Positions 23,943 to 33,788 of a stretch of DNA of 40,898 nt are shown piece by piece (the stretch's first letter is position 1; every line of letters starts with the position of its first letter). Origin of the DNA: Oscillospiraceae bacterium (GTDB lineage: Bacteria > Bacillota > Clostridia > Oscillospirales > Oscillospiraceae); the NCBI GenBank assembly GCA_902778665.1, contig CACYYN010000023.1, positions 1-40,898 of the forward strand, in the 5' to 3' direction. A program made the position numbers and the translations under genes. Below the pieces are notes generated by a model. The model saw only the letters and a list, made by a program, of their open reading frames with translations, searched no databases and was not told the DNA's origin.

Positions 23943-26378
23943 TCAACCCATCACCACGGAAACTTCTACGGTCTCCCCTGCGGGGAAGGGCGGAATAACA
24001 TTGTTCTTCAGCGGTGTACCGTTCACTATTATCTGTTTTACACCGTACTCCGCACCGGCAGTGTTATCCACCGTGATATGATAGGTTGCACCACGATAAC
24101 GGCGGGATACTTCGTACCCTTTCATCTCCGGCGGAAGACACGGGTCTATCTGAAGCCCGTCCAAGGTGGGGATAACGCCGAGAATCGCCTGGGTGATGGA
24201 GAGAAGCGTCCATGCTGCGGTGCCGGTGAGCCAGCTGTTCTTGGCCTCACCATGGGTCGGGGCATCTTTGCCGGCAATCATCTGCGGATAGACATAGGGC
24301 TCCGTCCTGTGGATTTCACTGATCCCCTCCAGATAGGATGGGCAGGTGCGCCGATAAACCTCGAATGCTCTTCTTCCGTGGCCAAGCACCGCCTCTGCAC
24401 AAACGATCCATGGATTATTATGGCAGAATATTCCCGCGTTTTCTTTATATCCGGGAGGATAGCTGGAGATCTCGCCGAGATTCAGCCGATAGGTAGTATA
24501 TGCCGGCTGGAGCAGGACAATACCATACTTTGTATCAAGTCGCTCTTCCACGCTCTTCAGTGCTTTCTCTGCCTCGCCGGTCTTCTTGCCGATTCCTGCC
24601 ATCACGCACATCCCCTGCGGTTCCAGGAAAATCTGTCCCTCGTCGCACTCTCTGCTTCCGACGGGTGCCCCGAAAGCATCATAGGCCCGGCGAAACCATT
24701 CTCCGTCCCAACCGGCATCCAGCACGGTTTTTTCCATCGCTTCAATGTGCTTCTCGCATGCCTCTGCTTCCTCCTGCAGACCGATATGTCTGCAAATGTC
24801 GGTGTACGCTCTGCCGTATTTAACAAACATGCCGGCAATGAATACACTCTCTGCAACCGGTCCCTCACTGGGTCCGGTAATCTGAAAGCTCTCGCCCGGC
24901 TGAGAGGAAAAGCAGTTGAGATTCAGGCAGTCGTTCCAGTCCGCCCGACCGATCAGCGGCAGGCCGTGAGGACCCAGATGCTCCACCGTATAGCGGAAAC
25001 TTCTTCGCAGATGCTCCATCAGCGGCTGCGCAAGGGATTCATCGCAGTCAAAGGCAACTGCCTCGTCCAGAATGGAGAAATCCCCCGTTTCGCGGATGTA
25101 GGCATCCGTGCCGGCGATGAGCCAGAGCGGGTCATCGTTGAAGCCGCTGCCTACTGCCATATTTCCCTTCTTGGTGAGGGGCTGATACTGGTGGTAAGCA
25201 CTGCCATCGGGAAACTGGGTGGCGGCGATATCCAGTATACGCGCTCTCGCCCGCTCCGGGATCATATGCACAAAGCCGAACAGGTCCTGGCAGGAATCAC
25301 GGAAGCCCATCCCGCGTCCCATGCCGCTCTCAAAGTAGCTGGCAGAACGGCTCATGTTGAAGGTGACCATGCACTGATACTGGTTCCAGATATTCACCAT
25401 CCGGCTGACGTGCTCATCGGAGCATTTCAGCGTAAAGCCGGAGAGGAGGCTGTTCCAGAATTCTGCCAGCTCTTGCTTTGCGGCGTAGAAGCTCTCGTCC
25501 GTGCTATAGCGCTGCTGCATAGCGACGGCTCTTTTTTTGTTGATGACTCCTTTGCTCTCCCACTTTTCCTCATCCGGATTTTCAATATAACCGAGGCCTA
25601 AAATGACACTGCAGCTCTCGCCCGGCTGAAGGGTAAAGCAGAACTGCATGGCTCCCACCGGGGCCCAGCCGTGGGCGACGCTGTTGCGGCAGCCGGTGCC
25701 GAACACGGCTTCCGGCTTTGCCGGGCTCCCGTAGACACCGATAAAAGCATCCCGGGCGGTGTCATAGGCATCGGGAACACGGTTTGCCCAAAACTGGGCA
25801 TAGTGGTTGCGCCGCTCGCGGTATTCCGTCTTGTGATAGATCACCCCGGGTGTCACCTCCACCTCGCCGGTGGAGAAATTGCGCTGGAAATTGGAGGAAT
25901 CATCCATGGCATCCCAGAGACAGAACTCCGTGTAGGGGAAGACATCCACCCGTCTTGTTCGGTCTGTGTTGTTGGTTACCTCCACACGCCCCAGCAGGCA
26001 ATGATCTCCGCGGGGGACAAACATCTCCTGCTTTGCGGAGATTCCGTTCTTCCTGCTCTCAAAAACAGTGTATCCAAGCCCGTGGCGGCAGGTATAGGCA
26101 TCCAGCTCCGCCTGCACGGGCTGCCATGCGATATTCCAAACCTCTCCGTCCGATTTCAGATAGACATGGAATCCGTCCTGATCCAGCGGACTTGCGTTGT
26201 AGCGATAGCGAGTGATACGGCGGAGGCGGGCATCTTTATAGAAGGCATATCCGCCGGCTGTGTTGGACAGAAGCGTGAAAAAGTCTTCACTGCCCAGATA
26301 ATTGATCCAGGGAAGGGGTGTACGCGGGGTTTCGATAACATATTCCCGTTTTTCATCATCAAAATGGCCAAATTTCAT
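23943..26378 (-). CDS. cellobiose phosphorylase (GH94)
   Basis: Cellobiose phosphorylase splits cellobiose with phosphate into glucose 1-phosphate and glucose in the cytoplasm, saving ATP. The 811 residues equal the length I recall for the Clostridium thermocellum enzyme and run colinear with it: [60 protein letters not shown], and the catalytic Asp483 in [11 protein letters not shown]. There is no signal peptide. The start is the ATG at 26378, preceded by GGAG nine bases upstream; an earlier ATG at 26399 would overlap the GH3 gene and add seven residues. It lies 13 bases after the GH3 gene in a two-gene unit. A cellobiose transporter is not in the window. Confidence 0.95.
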   Translation of the reverse strand: MKFGHFDDEKREYVIETPRTPLPWINYLGSEDFFTLLSNTAGGYAFYKDARLRRITRYRYNASPLDQDGFHVYLKSDGEVWNIAWQPVQAELDAYTCRHGLGYTVFESRKNGISAKQEMFVPRGDHCLLGRVEVTNNTDRTRRVDVFPYTEFCLWDAMDDSSNFQRNFSTGEVEVTPGVIYHKTEYRERRNHYAQFWANRVPDAYDTARDAFIGVYGSPAKPEAVFGTGCRNSVAHGWAPVGAMQFCFTLQPGESCSVILGLGYIENPDEEKWESKGVINKKRAVAMQQRYSTDESFYAAKQELAEFWNSLLSGFTLKCSDEHVSRMVNIWNQYQCMVTFNMSRSASYFESGMGRGMGFRDSCQDLFGFVHMIPERARARILDIAATQFPDGSAYHQYQPLTKKGNMAVGSGFNDDPLWLIAGTDAYIRETGDFSILDEAVAFDCDESLAQPLMEHLRRSFRYTVEHLGPHGLPLIGRADWNDCLNLNCFSSQPGESFQITGPSEGPVAESVFIAGMFVKYGRAYTDICRHIGLQEEAEACEKHIEAMEKTVLDAGWDGEWFRRAYDAFGAPVGSRECDEGQIFLEPQGMCVMAGIGKKTGEAEKALKSVEERLDTKYGIVLLQPAYTTYRLNLGEISSYPPGYKENAGIFCHNNPWIVCAEAVLGHGRRAFEVYRRTCPSYLEGISEIHRTEPYVYPQMIAGKDAPTHGEAKNSWLTGTAAWTLLSITQAILGVIPTLDGLQIDPCLPPEMKGYEVSRRYRGATYHITVDNTAGAEYGVKQIIVNGTPLKNNVIPPFPAGETVEVSVVMG

Positions 26379-26391
26379 GTTTATCTTCTCC

Positions 26392-28746
26392 TCATGCAAG
26401 CTTTAACAGCAGCTCCAGAACACGGCGGGCGCTGGCATCCAGTGCATCCCGGCTGAGACGACCGTCTTTCAGGGCGGAAAGGGTATGCTCCGGCATCCCT
26501 CTGCCCATTTTCACGTCGTTGCCGGCATTGATTTCGCGGTACTGCTCTCCGTGGGTATACCAGTCAGTGGTGACAAGGCCTTCAAATCCCCATTCCCCAC
26601 GGAGAATATCTGTCAACAGTTCTTTATTCTCACTGGCTCTGATGCCGTTGATTATATTGTAAGAGCTCATTATCGTCCATGGCTGTGCTTCTTTGACACA
26701 GATTTCAAAAGCGCGGAGATAGATTTCACGCAAGGCCCGCTCACTGAGGCGGGAGTCGGATTCCCGGCGGTTTGTCTCCTTATTGTTGCATGCAAAATGC
26801 TTCAGAGATGCGGCTACTCCCTGACTCTGGATGCCTTTCACGGCAGCAGCTGCCATCACGCCGGCGACCAGCGGATCCTCCGAGTAATACTCAAAATTTC
26901 TGCCGCAGAGAGGTGTGCGATGAATGTTAACGGCAGGGGCAAGCCAAGTGCCGATCCCGTTTTCATATACTTCCGACGCGGCGGCAGCCGTCACTTCCGT
27001 GACGAGTTCAGGATCCCATGTGGAGGCAAGAGCACAGGCAACCGGAAATGCCGTTGTTTTCACGCCGGTTTCTTCCTGAAAACGCAGGCCGGCAGGACCG
27101 TCTGCCGTCATTGCGTTTGGAATACCGTACTTTGGGATATTGCCGAAGCCGAATGTATTTGCCGGTCCTCGGTTGGGCTGCCCGCCGAGAAGATGAATTT
27201 TCATCTCATCTGTCAGCAGTGGGAAAAACGCATCCATGGTCATTTTGCCTTCATAAACGTCTATCAGTCTTGGCCCTACCGGCGGACGCCAGACACAATA
27301 TTCAACCGGCCAGGTAAATTCAGCGGGTGCCATTCCATCCGATGGAAGTACGGACAGATCATCGTCCGGTCTGGTTGCAGTCTCGTCTGTTTTCACCGGC
27401 ATGTAGCTCCCGTCCGGGCGCATACGCTCATGCAGCTGCTTCGGTGCACACTTCTCACTGAGCTGCTCGAGTACTGTGTCTTCTTCCGTCTCCCAGGTAA
27501 ATGCCAGTTCCTCTGTGTCTCGCACATTGAAGCCGACATGGAAGCGATAGCTCCCCTTCTCCAAAACATATGCCGATTTCTGCACAAGCCCCATATCATC
27601 GTAGCTGGCGAAGGATCGCAGGGAGACAGGGATTACAACCTCTTCTCTCTCTCCCGGCTGCAGGAGTGAAGTTTTTCGGAAGCCTACCAGAACCTTTTTC
27701 GGCTTTCCAAGTCTGCCCTGCGGCGCCTCGCAGTAAAGCTGCACCACCTGGCGTCCCGATCTCCTTCCGGTGTTTGCCACCACAGCAGAAAACTCCAGGT
27801 TCTCCCCTGCCGGCACCATTGCACACTCCGATATTGTAAAATCAGTATAGGTAAGACCGTACCCAAAGGGATAGCTTACTTTTTCTGCTGCTCCGGGGAT
27901 GGTTTCAAAATAGCGGTAACCCACATAAATATCTTCGGTGTATTCCACGTATTCTTCCGAATCCCCAAAATGAGCTGAGCTGGGATAGGCATCAAAATTA
28001 ACTGCAAAAGTATCCGTCAGATGGCCGGACGGGAATGCATCTCCGCAAAGGATATCTGCCGTTGCAAGACCGCCTTCCATTCCGTCCTGCCAGGCCATCA
28101 ACGCTGCACAGATTTTTGGCTCTGAAGTAAACCAGGAGGTATCCACCATTCCGCCCACGTTGAGGACAACAACAACACGCTCAAAGTTTTTTACCACTGA
28201 GCGGACCATAGCCTCTTCCTCCGCACTGAGATAGAAATCGCCGTCATGAGGCTTGCCGGTACGGTCCCATCCTTCGGACGAGAAGCGGCAAATTACGATA
28301 ACCGCTGTGTCGGCATTTTGAGCCGCCTTCGCCAGCAGATCTGCAGGAAGTTCGGGCTCAACTGTGAACCCCGGTGCTTTTCCTTCGGCTCGTTGCCGGG
28401 CGACATCAGACTCATAAAAAGCTGACAACGGCTCAAACAGATGCACCTTTCCTTCAGTCTCCTTAATCCGGAGTCCATCCAGAATACTGCGTACATAAGC
28501 GCATGTCACATCTCCGCTTCCGCCTCCGCCCTTCACATAGTCAGCCTGTCCCTTTCCGAAGAGTGCTATCTTCTCGCCCTTCTGAAACGGCAGAACCCCA
28601 TTGTCGTTTTTCAGCAGAACCATACCCTCGGCTGCGGCCTTTCTTGAGAGGGCGATATGCTGGTTACAGCCGGTGATGCGCTGCCCGTCTTCCCCGCATC
28701 CAAACCCGGGCATATATTGAATTCTCTGCCATTTTGGTCCCTGCAT
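26392..28746 (-). CDS. GH3 beta-glucosidase with inverted domain order
   Basis: A 784-residue family 3 glycoside hydrolase with its domains swapped. The usual C-terminal alpha/beta domain comes first ([18 protein letters not shown] near residue 37; GGGGSGDVT), then a fibronectin-III-like part (about 310-420). The TIM-barrel comes last (about 480-784), with [12 protein letters not shown] and the nucleophile Asp728 in VTTDWY. The same inversion is reported for some ruminal GH3 beta-glucosidases such as that of Ruminococcus albus. No signal peptide is seen, so it acts inside the cell on imported beta-glucosides or short cellodextrins. AGGAGG precedes the ATG. It is promoted separately from the upstream sugar operon and is followed by cellobiose phosphorylase. 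The exact glycoside is not decided. Confidence 0.92.
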   Translation of the reverse strand: MQGPKWQRIQYMPGFGCGEDGQRITGCNQHIALSRKAAAEGMVLLKNDNGVLPFQKGEKIALFGKGQADYVKGGGGSGDVTCAYVRSILDGLRIKETEGKVHLFEPLSAFYESDVARQRAEGKAPGFTVEPELPADLLAKAAQNADTAVIVICRFSSEGWDRTGKPHDGDFYLSAEEEAMVRSVVKNFERVVVVLNVGGMVDTSWFTSEPKICAALMAWQDGMEGGLATADILCGDAFPSGHLTDTFAVNFDAYPSSAHFGDSEEYVEYTEDIYVGYRYFETIPGAAEKVSYPFGYGLTYTDFTISECAMVPAGENLEFSAVVANTGRRSGRQVVQLYCEAPQGRLGKPKKVLVGFRKTSLLQPGEREEVVIPVSLRSFASYDDMGLVQKSAYVLEKGSYRFHVGFNVRDTEELAFTWETEEDTVLEQLSEKCAPKQLHERMRPDGSYMPVKTDETATRPDDDLSVLPSDGMAPAEFTWPVEYCVWRPPVGPRLIDVYEGKMTMDAFFPLLTDEMKIHLLGGQPNRGPANTFGFGNIPKYGIPNAMTADGPAGLRFQEETGVKTTAFPVACALASTWDPELVTEVTAAAASEVYENGIGTWLAPAVNIHRTPLCGRNFEYYSEDPLVAGVMAAAAVKGIQSQGVAASLKHFACNNKETNRRESDSRLSERALREIYLRAFEICVKEAQPWTIMSSYNIINGIRASENKELLTDILRGEWGFEGLVTTDWYTHGEQYREINAGNDVKMGRGMPEHTLSALKDGRLSRDALDASARRVLELLLKLA

Positions 28747-28788
28747 AGTTCTGGTATCCTCCTGCTTTTTGTCATAATGTCTTCGGGT

Positions 28789-28817
28789 ATTCTAACAGAT
28801 TCCCGCCTGTGAGTCAA
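28789..28817 (-). promoter_or_regulatory. promoter of the GH3-cellobiose phosphorylase unit
   Basis: On the minus strand, TTGACT (28812-28817) and TAGAAT (28789-28794) are 17 bases apart, 42 bases upstream of the GH3 ATG. It lets the two glucoside genes be expressed apart from the importer operon. Confidence 0.75.
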
Positions 28818-28823
28818 TCAGAC

Positions 28824-28851
28824 GCCGGTGGTTCTTTACGAACACACCGGC
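28824..28851. terminator. inverted repeat between importer operon and GH3 promoter
   Basis: GCCGGTG (28824-28830) pairs with CACCGGC (28845-28851), and an inner GTTC/GAAC pair surrounds TTTAC. It lies 32 bases past the isomerase stop and directly upstream of the GH3 -35. There is no T run on the minus strand. It may be a weak terminator of the importer operon or an operator for the GH3 promoter. Confidence 0.5.
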
Positions 28852-28882
28852 GCCGGTTTTATTTGAGATATAAGCCGGAAAT

Positions 28883-30358
28883 TCAGATAAACGGATTCTC
28901 CGTGGGATAGGGCAGGTTTGCCGGCTGATTGTAAGCGATGTCTGCTACGCCGAGATATTTAAACAGCTCAAACAGTGCTGCGCCGCAATGGCCGAAAGCC
29001 ACAGCACCGTGATGCGGATAGCGCTTCTGAATCAGGACATGGCGGTAGAAACGGCCCATCTCATGGATTGCGAAAATACCAATGCCGCCGAAGCTGCCTG
29101 TTGCCACCGGCAGAACCTCGCCTTCAGCAATGTATGCACGCACAATGCCCTCACTGTCGCACTGGAGGCGATAGAATGTGATATCAGATGCTGCAATGTC
29201 GCCCTCCAGCGTGCCTCTCGTGAAATCAGGCTCGCTTCCTTCCGGCTCAAGCAGACGGTGCTGAATCAGCTGATACTTGATCGCGCGATCAGAGCACATC
29301 TTGCAGGACGGTGTATTGCCGCAATGGAAGCCCATGAAGGTATCGGTAAGTTTATAATCGAACTTGCCTTTGATCTCCTTCTCGAACAGGCTTGCCGGGA
29401 CAGAGTTGTTAATATCAAGCAGAGTGATGGCATCCTCGGAGATGCATGCCCCGATATACTCACTCAGGGCGCCGTAGATGTCCACTTCACAGGAAATGGG
29501 TATCCCGCGTGAAGCCAGACGGGAATTGACATAGCAGGGTTCAAAGCCAAACTGCTCCGGGAATGCCGGCCAGCACTTATCTGCAAAGGCAACGTATTTA
29601 CGTGCACCCTTGTGCTCTTCCGCCCAGTCAAGCAGGGTGAGTTCAAACTGTGCCATGCGCTCCAGCATATCAGCATAATATCTGCCTTCACCCATTTCCT
29701 TCTTCATATCTTCGCAGACAGCGGGGATTCTTGCATCCCCGGCGTGTGCCTTGTAGGAAACCAGCAGGTCAAGCTCTGAGTTTTCTTCGATCTCCACACC
29801 CAGCTCATAGAGGCCCTTGATGGGAGCATTGCAGGCGAAGAAGTCCTGCGGGCGGGGGCCGAAGGTGATGATCTTCAGGTTTTTGATGCCGATAACAGCA
29901 CAGGCAATGGGGATGAACTTTTTAATCTCAGCAACAGCCTCATCTGCCGTGAGCACCGGGTAGGAAGGAATGTATCCTTTCAGATGACGCATGCCAAGGT
30001 TGTAGGAGCAGTTGAGCATGCCGCAGTAGGCATCACCACGTCCGTTAATCAGGTCTCCGTCGCCTTCGGCAGCAGCAATAAACATCACCGGGCCGTCGAA
30101 TTCTCTTGCAATCAGCGTCTCCGGTGTCTCCGGGCCAAAATTGCCAAGGAACACAACAAGGGCGTTGCAGCCGGCAGCTTTTACATCCGCCACAGCCTGC
30201 AGCATGTCTTTTTCGTTCTCTACGGTAACCTTGCACTCATAAAGGCCCTCTCCGTATGCCTTGGCAATTGCCTCTCTGCGGCTGATGGACAGCCCGATGG
30301 GGAAACAGTCACGGGAAACGGCGATCATACCGAGCTTTACTTCAGGAATATTCTGCAT
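28883..30358 (-). CDS. L-fucose/L-arabinose isomerase family protein
   Basis: A 491-residue protein of the metal-dependent fucose/arabinose isomerase fold, which converts an aldose to a ketose. Candidate metal ligands are Glu291 (CEVDIYGAL), Asp315 (LLDINN) and His345 (GFHCGNTP), matching the Glu-Asp-His pattern of the family. It is shorter than E. coli FucI (about 590 residues), so it belongs to a divergent branch. AGGAGGAG precedes the ATG. It is the last gene of an operon encoding a monosaccharide importer and xylulokinase, so I infer it makes D-xylulose or a similar ketopentose. L-fucose itself is unlikely, because no fuculokinase or aldolase gene is present. Confidence 0.85.
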   Translation of the reverse strand: MQNIPEVKLGMIAVSRDCFPIGLSISRREAIAKAYGEGLYECKVTVENEKDMLQAVADVKAAGCNALVVFLGNFGPETPETLIAREFDGPVMFIAAAEGDGDLINGRGDAYCGMLNCSYNLGMRHLKGYIPSYPVLTADEAVAEIKKFIPIACAVIGIKNLKIITFGPRPQDFFACNAPIKGLYELGVEIEENSELDLLVSYKAHAGDARIPAVCEDMKKEMGEGRYYADMLERMAQFELTLLDWAEEHKGARKYVAFADKCWPAFPEQFGFEPCYVNSRLASRGIPISCEVDIYGALSEYIGACISEDAITLLDINNSVPASLFEKEIKGKFDYKLTDTFMGFHCGNTPSCKMCSDRAIKYQLIQHRLLEPEGSEPDFTRGTLEGDIAASDITFYRLQCDSEGIVRAYIAEGEVLPVATGSFGGIGIFAIHEMGRFYRHVLIQKRYPHHGAVAFGHCGAALFELFKYLGVADIAYNQPANLPYPTENPFI

Positions 30359-30392
30359 TGTTTTATCTCCTCCTAAAAATATATTATAATTA

Positions 30393-31034
30393 TTACTCCA
30401 ACTCGGAGGCTATGTCAATGTTTTCTCCAACAATTGCTGCGACGGCACCTTTTCCGGCTTCCCTGCTGTCGGGATGGGCAAGAAGCCATTTGTTGCATGC
30501 CCAGAGCAGCTTATCCTCATCATTTACCGGCGTCATTTCGGGTTTGGGTCCGTTCGTTCCCTTCGGCAGGATGACGAGCACCTTGAAGCCCTGCCCCTTG
30601 GCCGCATTGCATGGTGCGTAATGAAGCGTGGTGCCGAACACTTCCACCGGCACGCCGGCCGGGCAGAGAAACGCCTTCACCTTAGCGGAGTCCAGCTTTC
30701 CATCTTCTATATCATCAATTTTCGCAAGAAGAAGGATAAAGTCCTTCGTGCCGAGGTTTACTTCACTGTCACGATGATACTCAAGGCAATTCATTTTTGT
30801 ATTGTGGCCGTTACACCAGCCGAGCTGAATCGGCATTCCGCCGTACTCATTCACGGCAAACTGTTTCGCTACAGGCAGCGCTTCCAACACAGGATTACCG
30901 GGGACATATTCCGTGCCAATCTCCGGAAGAGGTGAAATCCGGTCAAGAGTCTCCAGCAGCTCACGTACATCATAGCCGGTGATCACATGGCCGTAACGGG
31001 CAAACTCCTTATCATAGACAGAGAGAATTTTCAT
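30393..31034 (-). CDS. DUF4867 family protein, likely cupin
   Basis: A 213-residue cytoplasmic protein that I recognise as DUF4867, a family without assigned activity often found beside sugar kinases and isomerases in Clostridia. The GWCNGHNTKMNCLEYHRDSE stretch (about residues 72-91) contains His and Glu residues arranged as in a cupin metal site. VEVFGTTLHYAPCNA (about 130-144) could be the second cupin motif. AAGGAG precedes the ATG. It lies between the xylulokinase and isomerase genes. A role as a sugar isomerase, mutarotase or epimerase acting on the imported sugar is an inference from position and fold. Confidence 0.72.
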   Translation of the reverse strand: MKILSVYDKEFARYGHVITGYDVRELLETLDRISPLPEIGTEYVPGNPVLEALPVAKQFAVNEYGGMPIQLGWCNGHNTKMNCLEYHRDSEVNLGTKDFILLLAKIDDIEDGKLDSAKVKAFLCPAGVPVEVFGTTLHYAPCNAAKGQGFKVLVILPKGTNGPKPEMTPVNDEDKLLWACNKWLLAHPDSREAGKGAVAAIVGENIDIASELE

Positions 31035-31056
31035 AGTGTTTTCGTACTCCTTTTCT

Positions 31057-32535
31057 TTATCCGATCAGCTTCGGGAAAAGATCCTTCACCGAAGGATAGA
31101 TTTCCCGGAAACGCTGATAGCGGTCTTCATACAGAGCGGCAAGCTCAGGATCCGGCTTTTCTGTCTTTGTAACACGGACGAACTTATCCGCAATTGTTTT
31201 TACATCCGGATATTCTCCGCATGCAACCATGGCGAGCATCGCCCCGCCGTAGCCGGGTCCTTCTTCAGCGGCTATCGACTCTATTTCCAGGTTGCAGACA
31301 TTTGCAAAAATCTTTCTCCAGAGTGGGCTTTTTGCTCCGCCGCCGCAGATTCTGCTCTTTCTGATGTCAATCCCCAAGCCTCTTGCAACCTCCAGAGAAT
31401 CTCTGATTGCAAAGGCTACCCCCTCCAGCACAGCCTGTGTCAGATCAGCACGGGTATTATCCATGCTCATACCGATGAATGTACCACGGGCGTTTGTATC
31501 ATTGATCGGAGAGCGCTCTCCCATCAGATATGGCAGAAAGAAAACATGATTTCTGCCAAGCTTTTCCGGGAGGATGTCAGCCTGCTCTTCCGAGAAATTG
31601 CCGGTTTTCAGGATATCCTCCATCCACCACTTGTTGCAGGATGCCGCTGAAAGCACAACTCCCATCAGATGATAATTTCCGTCTGCATGAGCAAAGGAAT
31701 GCAGTGCATTGTTTTCATCTACGCCGAATTTTTCGCTGGAGATAAAGATCGTGCCCGAAGTTCCGAGGGAAATATTGCAGGCGCCCTCGCCCACCGTTCC
31801 GGTTCCTACTGCCGCTGCGGCATTATCTCCCGCTCCGGCAGCAATAATTACATCTTCTGACAGCCCCAGCTTCTCTGCAACCTCGGGGAGAATCTTTCCC
31901 ACCGGTTCATAGCTCTCATACAGTTTCGGCATCTGCTCTTCCGTCACGCCGCAGATATCCAGCATCTCTTTAGCCCAGCATTTGTTTTTCACATCAAGAA
32001 GGAGCATGCCGGAAGCATCTGAATAATCCGTACAATGTACACCGGAAAGTCTGTAGTTTACATAATCTTTTGGAAGCATGATTTTACGAATTCGGGCAAA
32101 TTTATCCGGCTCATTTTTACGCATCCACAAAAGCTTCGGCGCGGTAAATCCGGCAAAGGCTATGTTTGCAGTCCATGCAGAAACCTTATCCTTACCGATG
32201 CCACTGTTTATATAGTCAACTTCTGCAGATGTTCTGCCGTCATTCCAAAGAATTGCAGGGCGGATCACCTGATCATTCTCATCCAGAACAACCAGCCCGT
32301 GCATCTGACCGCCTGCTCCGATGCCGGCAACCTGTGATTTGTCAAATCCTTCCGTCAGCTGCAAAATACCTGTCATGGTCTCCCGGATCCACGCATCAGG
32401 ATCCTGCTCCGACCACCCCGGATGTGGGAATATCAGGGGATATTCCCTTGACACAACGTTCAGTATTTTTCCTTCCCCATCCATCAGCAGCAGTTTGACA
32501 GCTGACGTACCTAGATCAATTCCAATATAAAGCAT
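31057..32535 (-). CDS. xylB: xylulokinase
   Basis: A 492-residue FGGY kinase that phosphorylates D-xylulose with ATP, feeding the pentose phosphate pathway. The N-terminal phosphate-binding segment is YIGIDLGTSAVKLLLMD. The xylulose-specific GQMHGLV motif is at 76-82, WNDGR at 97-101, and the catalytic Asp237 lies in AGAGDNAAAAVGTG. The C-terminal ICGGGAKSPLWRKIFANV is the second FGGY signature. AGGAG precedes the ATG. The QMHG motif and length match known xylulokinases well, which makes xylulose the best guess for the operon's central intermediate. A hairpin lies between it and the upstream permease gene. Confidence 0.93.
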   Translation of the reverse strand: MLYIGIDLGTSAVKLLLMDGEGKILNVVSREYPLIFPHPGWSEQDPDAWIRETMTGILQLTEGFDKSQVAGIGAGGQMHGLVVLDENDQVIRPAILWNDGRTSAEVDYINSGIGKDKVSAWTANIAFAGFTAPKLLWMRKNEPDKFARIRKIMLPKDYVNYRLSGVHCTDYSDASGMLLLDVKNKCWAKEMLDICGVTEEQMPKLYESYEPVGKILPEVAEKLGLSEDVIIAAGAGDNAAAAVGTGTVGEGACNISLGTSGTIFISSEKFGVDENNALHSFAHADGNYHLMGVVLSAASCNKWWMEDILKTGNFSEEQADILPEKLGRNHVFFLPYLMGERSPINDTNARGTFIGMSMDNTRADLTQAVLEGVAFAIRDSLEVARGLGIDIRKSRICGGGAKSPLWRKIFANVCNLEIESIAAEEGPGYGGAMLAMVACGEYPDVKTIADKFVRVTKTEKPDPELAALYEDRYQRFREIYPSVKDLFPKLIG

Positions 32536-32560
32536 AGTTTCTCTCCTATCAGCACAAACC

Positions 32561-32584
32561 TCCCCGTGACCGTAGCCACGGGGA
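32561..32584 (-). promoter_or_regulatory. intergenic hairpin between permease and xylB
   Basis: TCCCCGTG (32561-32568) pairs perfectly with CACGGGGA (32577-32584) around eight bases. On the minus strand it is followed by GGTTTGTGC with no T run, so it probably stabilises the transporter mRNA or lowers read-through into the catabolic genes. Confidence 0.6.
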
Positions 32585-32598
32585 AATACTGACTTTTC

Positions 32599-33768
32599 TT
32601 ATCTTTCTTTTTTCTTGGATAGAATATCAAACACCACGGCAGCCAGAAGCACAAACCCTTTGACAACACGCTGATAGTTTGCATCCAGGCTGATCAGGCT
32701 CATACCCAGATTGATGATACCGATAAGTGTTGCTCCGATCACCATTCCCAGAACCGTGCCTGCTCCGCCGCTTGCGGAAACACCACCCACAACACAGGCA
32801 GAAATAGCATCCATTTCAAAGTTCTTACCCACATCAGCGTAAGCTGACTGAGAACGTGCAATAACCGTAAATGTAGCAATTGCAGTGAGAACAGCCATAT
32901 TCAGGTATGCAAGGAACATGATTCTGCGGGTATTAACACCGGAGAGCCGGGCAGCTTCCATATTGCCGCCTACCACATAGAAATGACGGCCAATCGTCGT
33001 TTTGCCGGTGATGAAACTGTAAACCAGTACGATACCTGCCACCCAGAGAAGCGTCGTCGGGATGCCGCCGTCCAGAGAGAGCTTGGTCATTACCAGAATA
33101 ATCACCGCAGCGCCCAGACCGCTTTTCAGGCATGCCGCACGGATGGAATCTGCCTCATAGCCCTTGGCCAGCCGGTTTTTTCTGGTCACAAAGATGACCA
33201 GCACCACCGCAGCTGCTGCCAACAGGCCGAAGATGAAGCATGCCCAGTTGAAAACACCCTTCTCTGTCGGGAACACACGCCCGTAGAAGATATTCTGGAA
33301 GGCTACCGGGAAAGGTGCCAGCGACCCTGTTTTGGAATTATTGGACAGGATAGATGTGCCCAACCCTCGGAAAGCAAGGAATCCGGACAGTGTCGCAATC
33401 CAGGGCGGAATGTGAACATATGCGATCAGGAATCCCAGAATCACGCCGTATACAACACCTATCAGAAGCATCAACAGAATGGAAACACCCGCCCCCATTC
33501 CTCGGACTATCATGAACACACCGCCAAAAGCGCCAAGGAGGCACACAAATGCACCACAGCTCAGGTCGATGTTGCCGCCGGTCAGCATACACATCAGCAT
33601 GCCGACGCCAAGGATATAGACGTAAGCATTCTGGTTGATCAGTTCCGTAAAGCTGGAAGGGCTGAAAATGCCGCCTTTTGTCAGGACCAGGAAAAACAGA
33701 TATACCAGAACCATGACAATGAGCATCGCGTTCTTTTTCAGCGTGGCAAGAAATGACTTATTTTCCAT
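32599..33768 (-). CDS. monosaccharide ABC transporter permease 2 (MmsB/XylH type)
   Basis: A 389-residue permease of the ribose/xylose importer class with about ten hydrophobic segments. [20 protein letters not shown] (near residues 56-75) is the family signature, and GRHFYVVGGNMEAARLSGVN is the cytoplasmic coupling loop. AGGAGG precedes the ATG. It is paralogous to the 435-residue permease encoded just upstream (the same GGNIDLS and GRHxYxVGGN motifs, similar C-termini around YQRVVKGFVLL), so the channel may be a heterodimer. The tandem arrangement suggests old gene duplication. Confidence 0.93.
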   Translation of the reverse strand: MENKSFLATLKKNAMLIVMVLVYLFFLVLTKGGIFSPSSFTELINQNAYVYILGVGMLMCMLTGGNIDLSCGAFVCLLGAFGGVFMIVRGMGAGVSILLMLLIGVVYGVILGFLIAYVHIPPWIATLSGFLAFRGLGTSILSNNSKTGSLAPFPVAFQNIFYGRVFPTEKGVFNWACFIFGLLAAAAVVLVIFVTRKNRLAKGYEADSIRAACLKSGLGAAVIILVMTKLSLDGGIPTTLLWVAGIVLVYSFITGKTTIGRHFYVVGGNMEAARLSGVNTRRIMFLAYLNMAVLTAIATFTVIARSQSAYADVGKNFEMDAISACVVGGVSASGGAGTVLGMVIGATLIGIINLGMSLISLDANYQRVVKGFVLLAAVVFDILSKKKER

Positions 33769-33788
33769 TGTTTTTCCTCCTCGCTGCG

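Noticed and set aside
23934-25601. A 555-codon plus-strand open frame opposite the cellobiose phosphorylase gene
   Set aside because: The minus strand encodes an enzyme colinear with a known GH94 phosphorylase; the antisense frame has no motif.
26485-27669. A 394-codon plus-strand open frame opposite the GH3 gene
   Set aside because: Antisense shadow; Cys- and His-rich random-looking translation.
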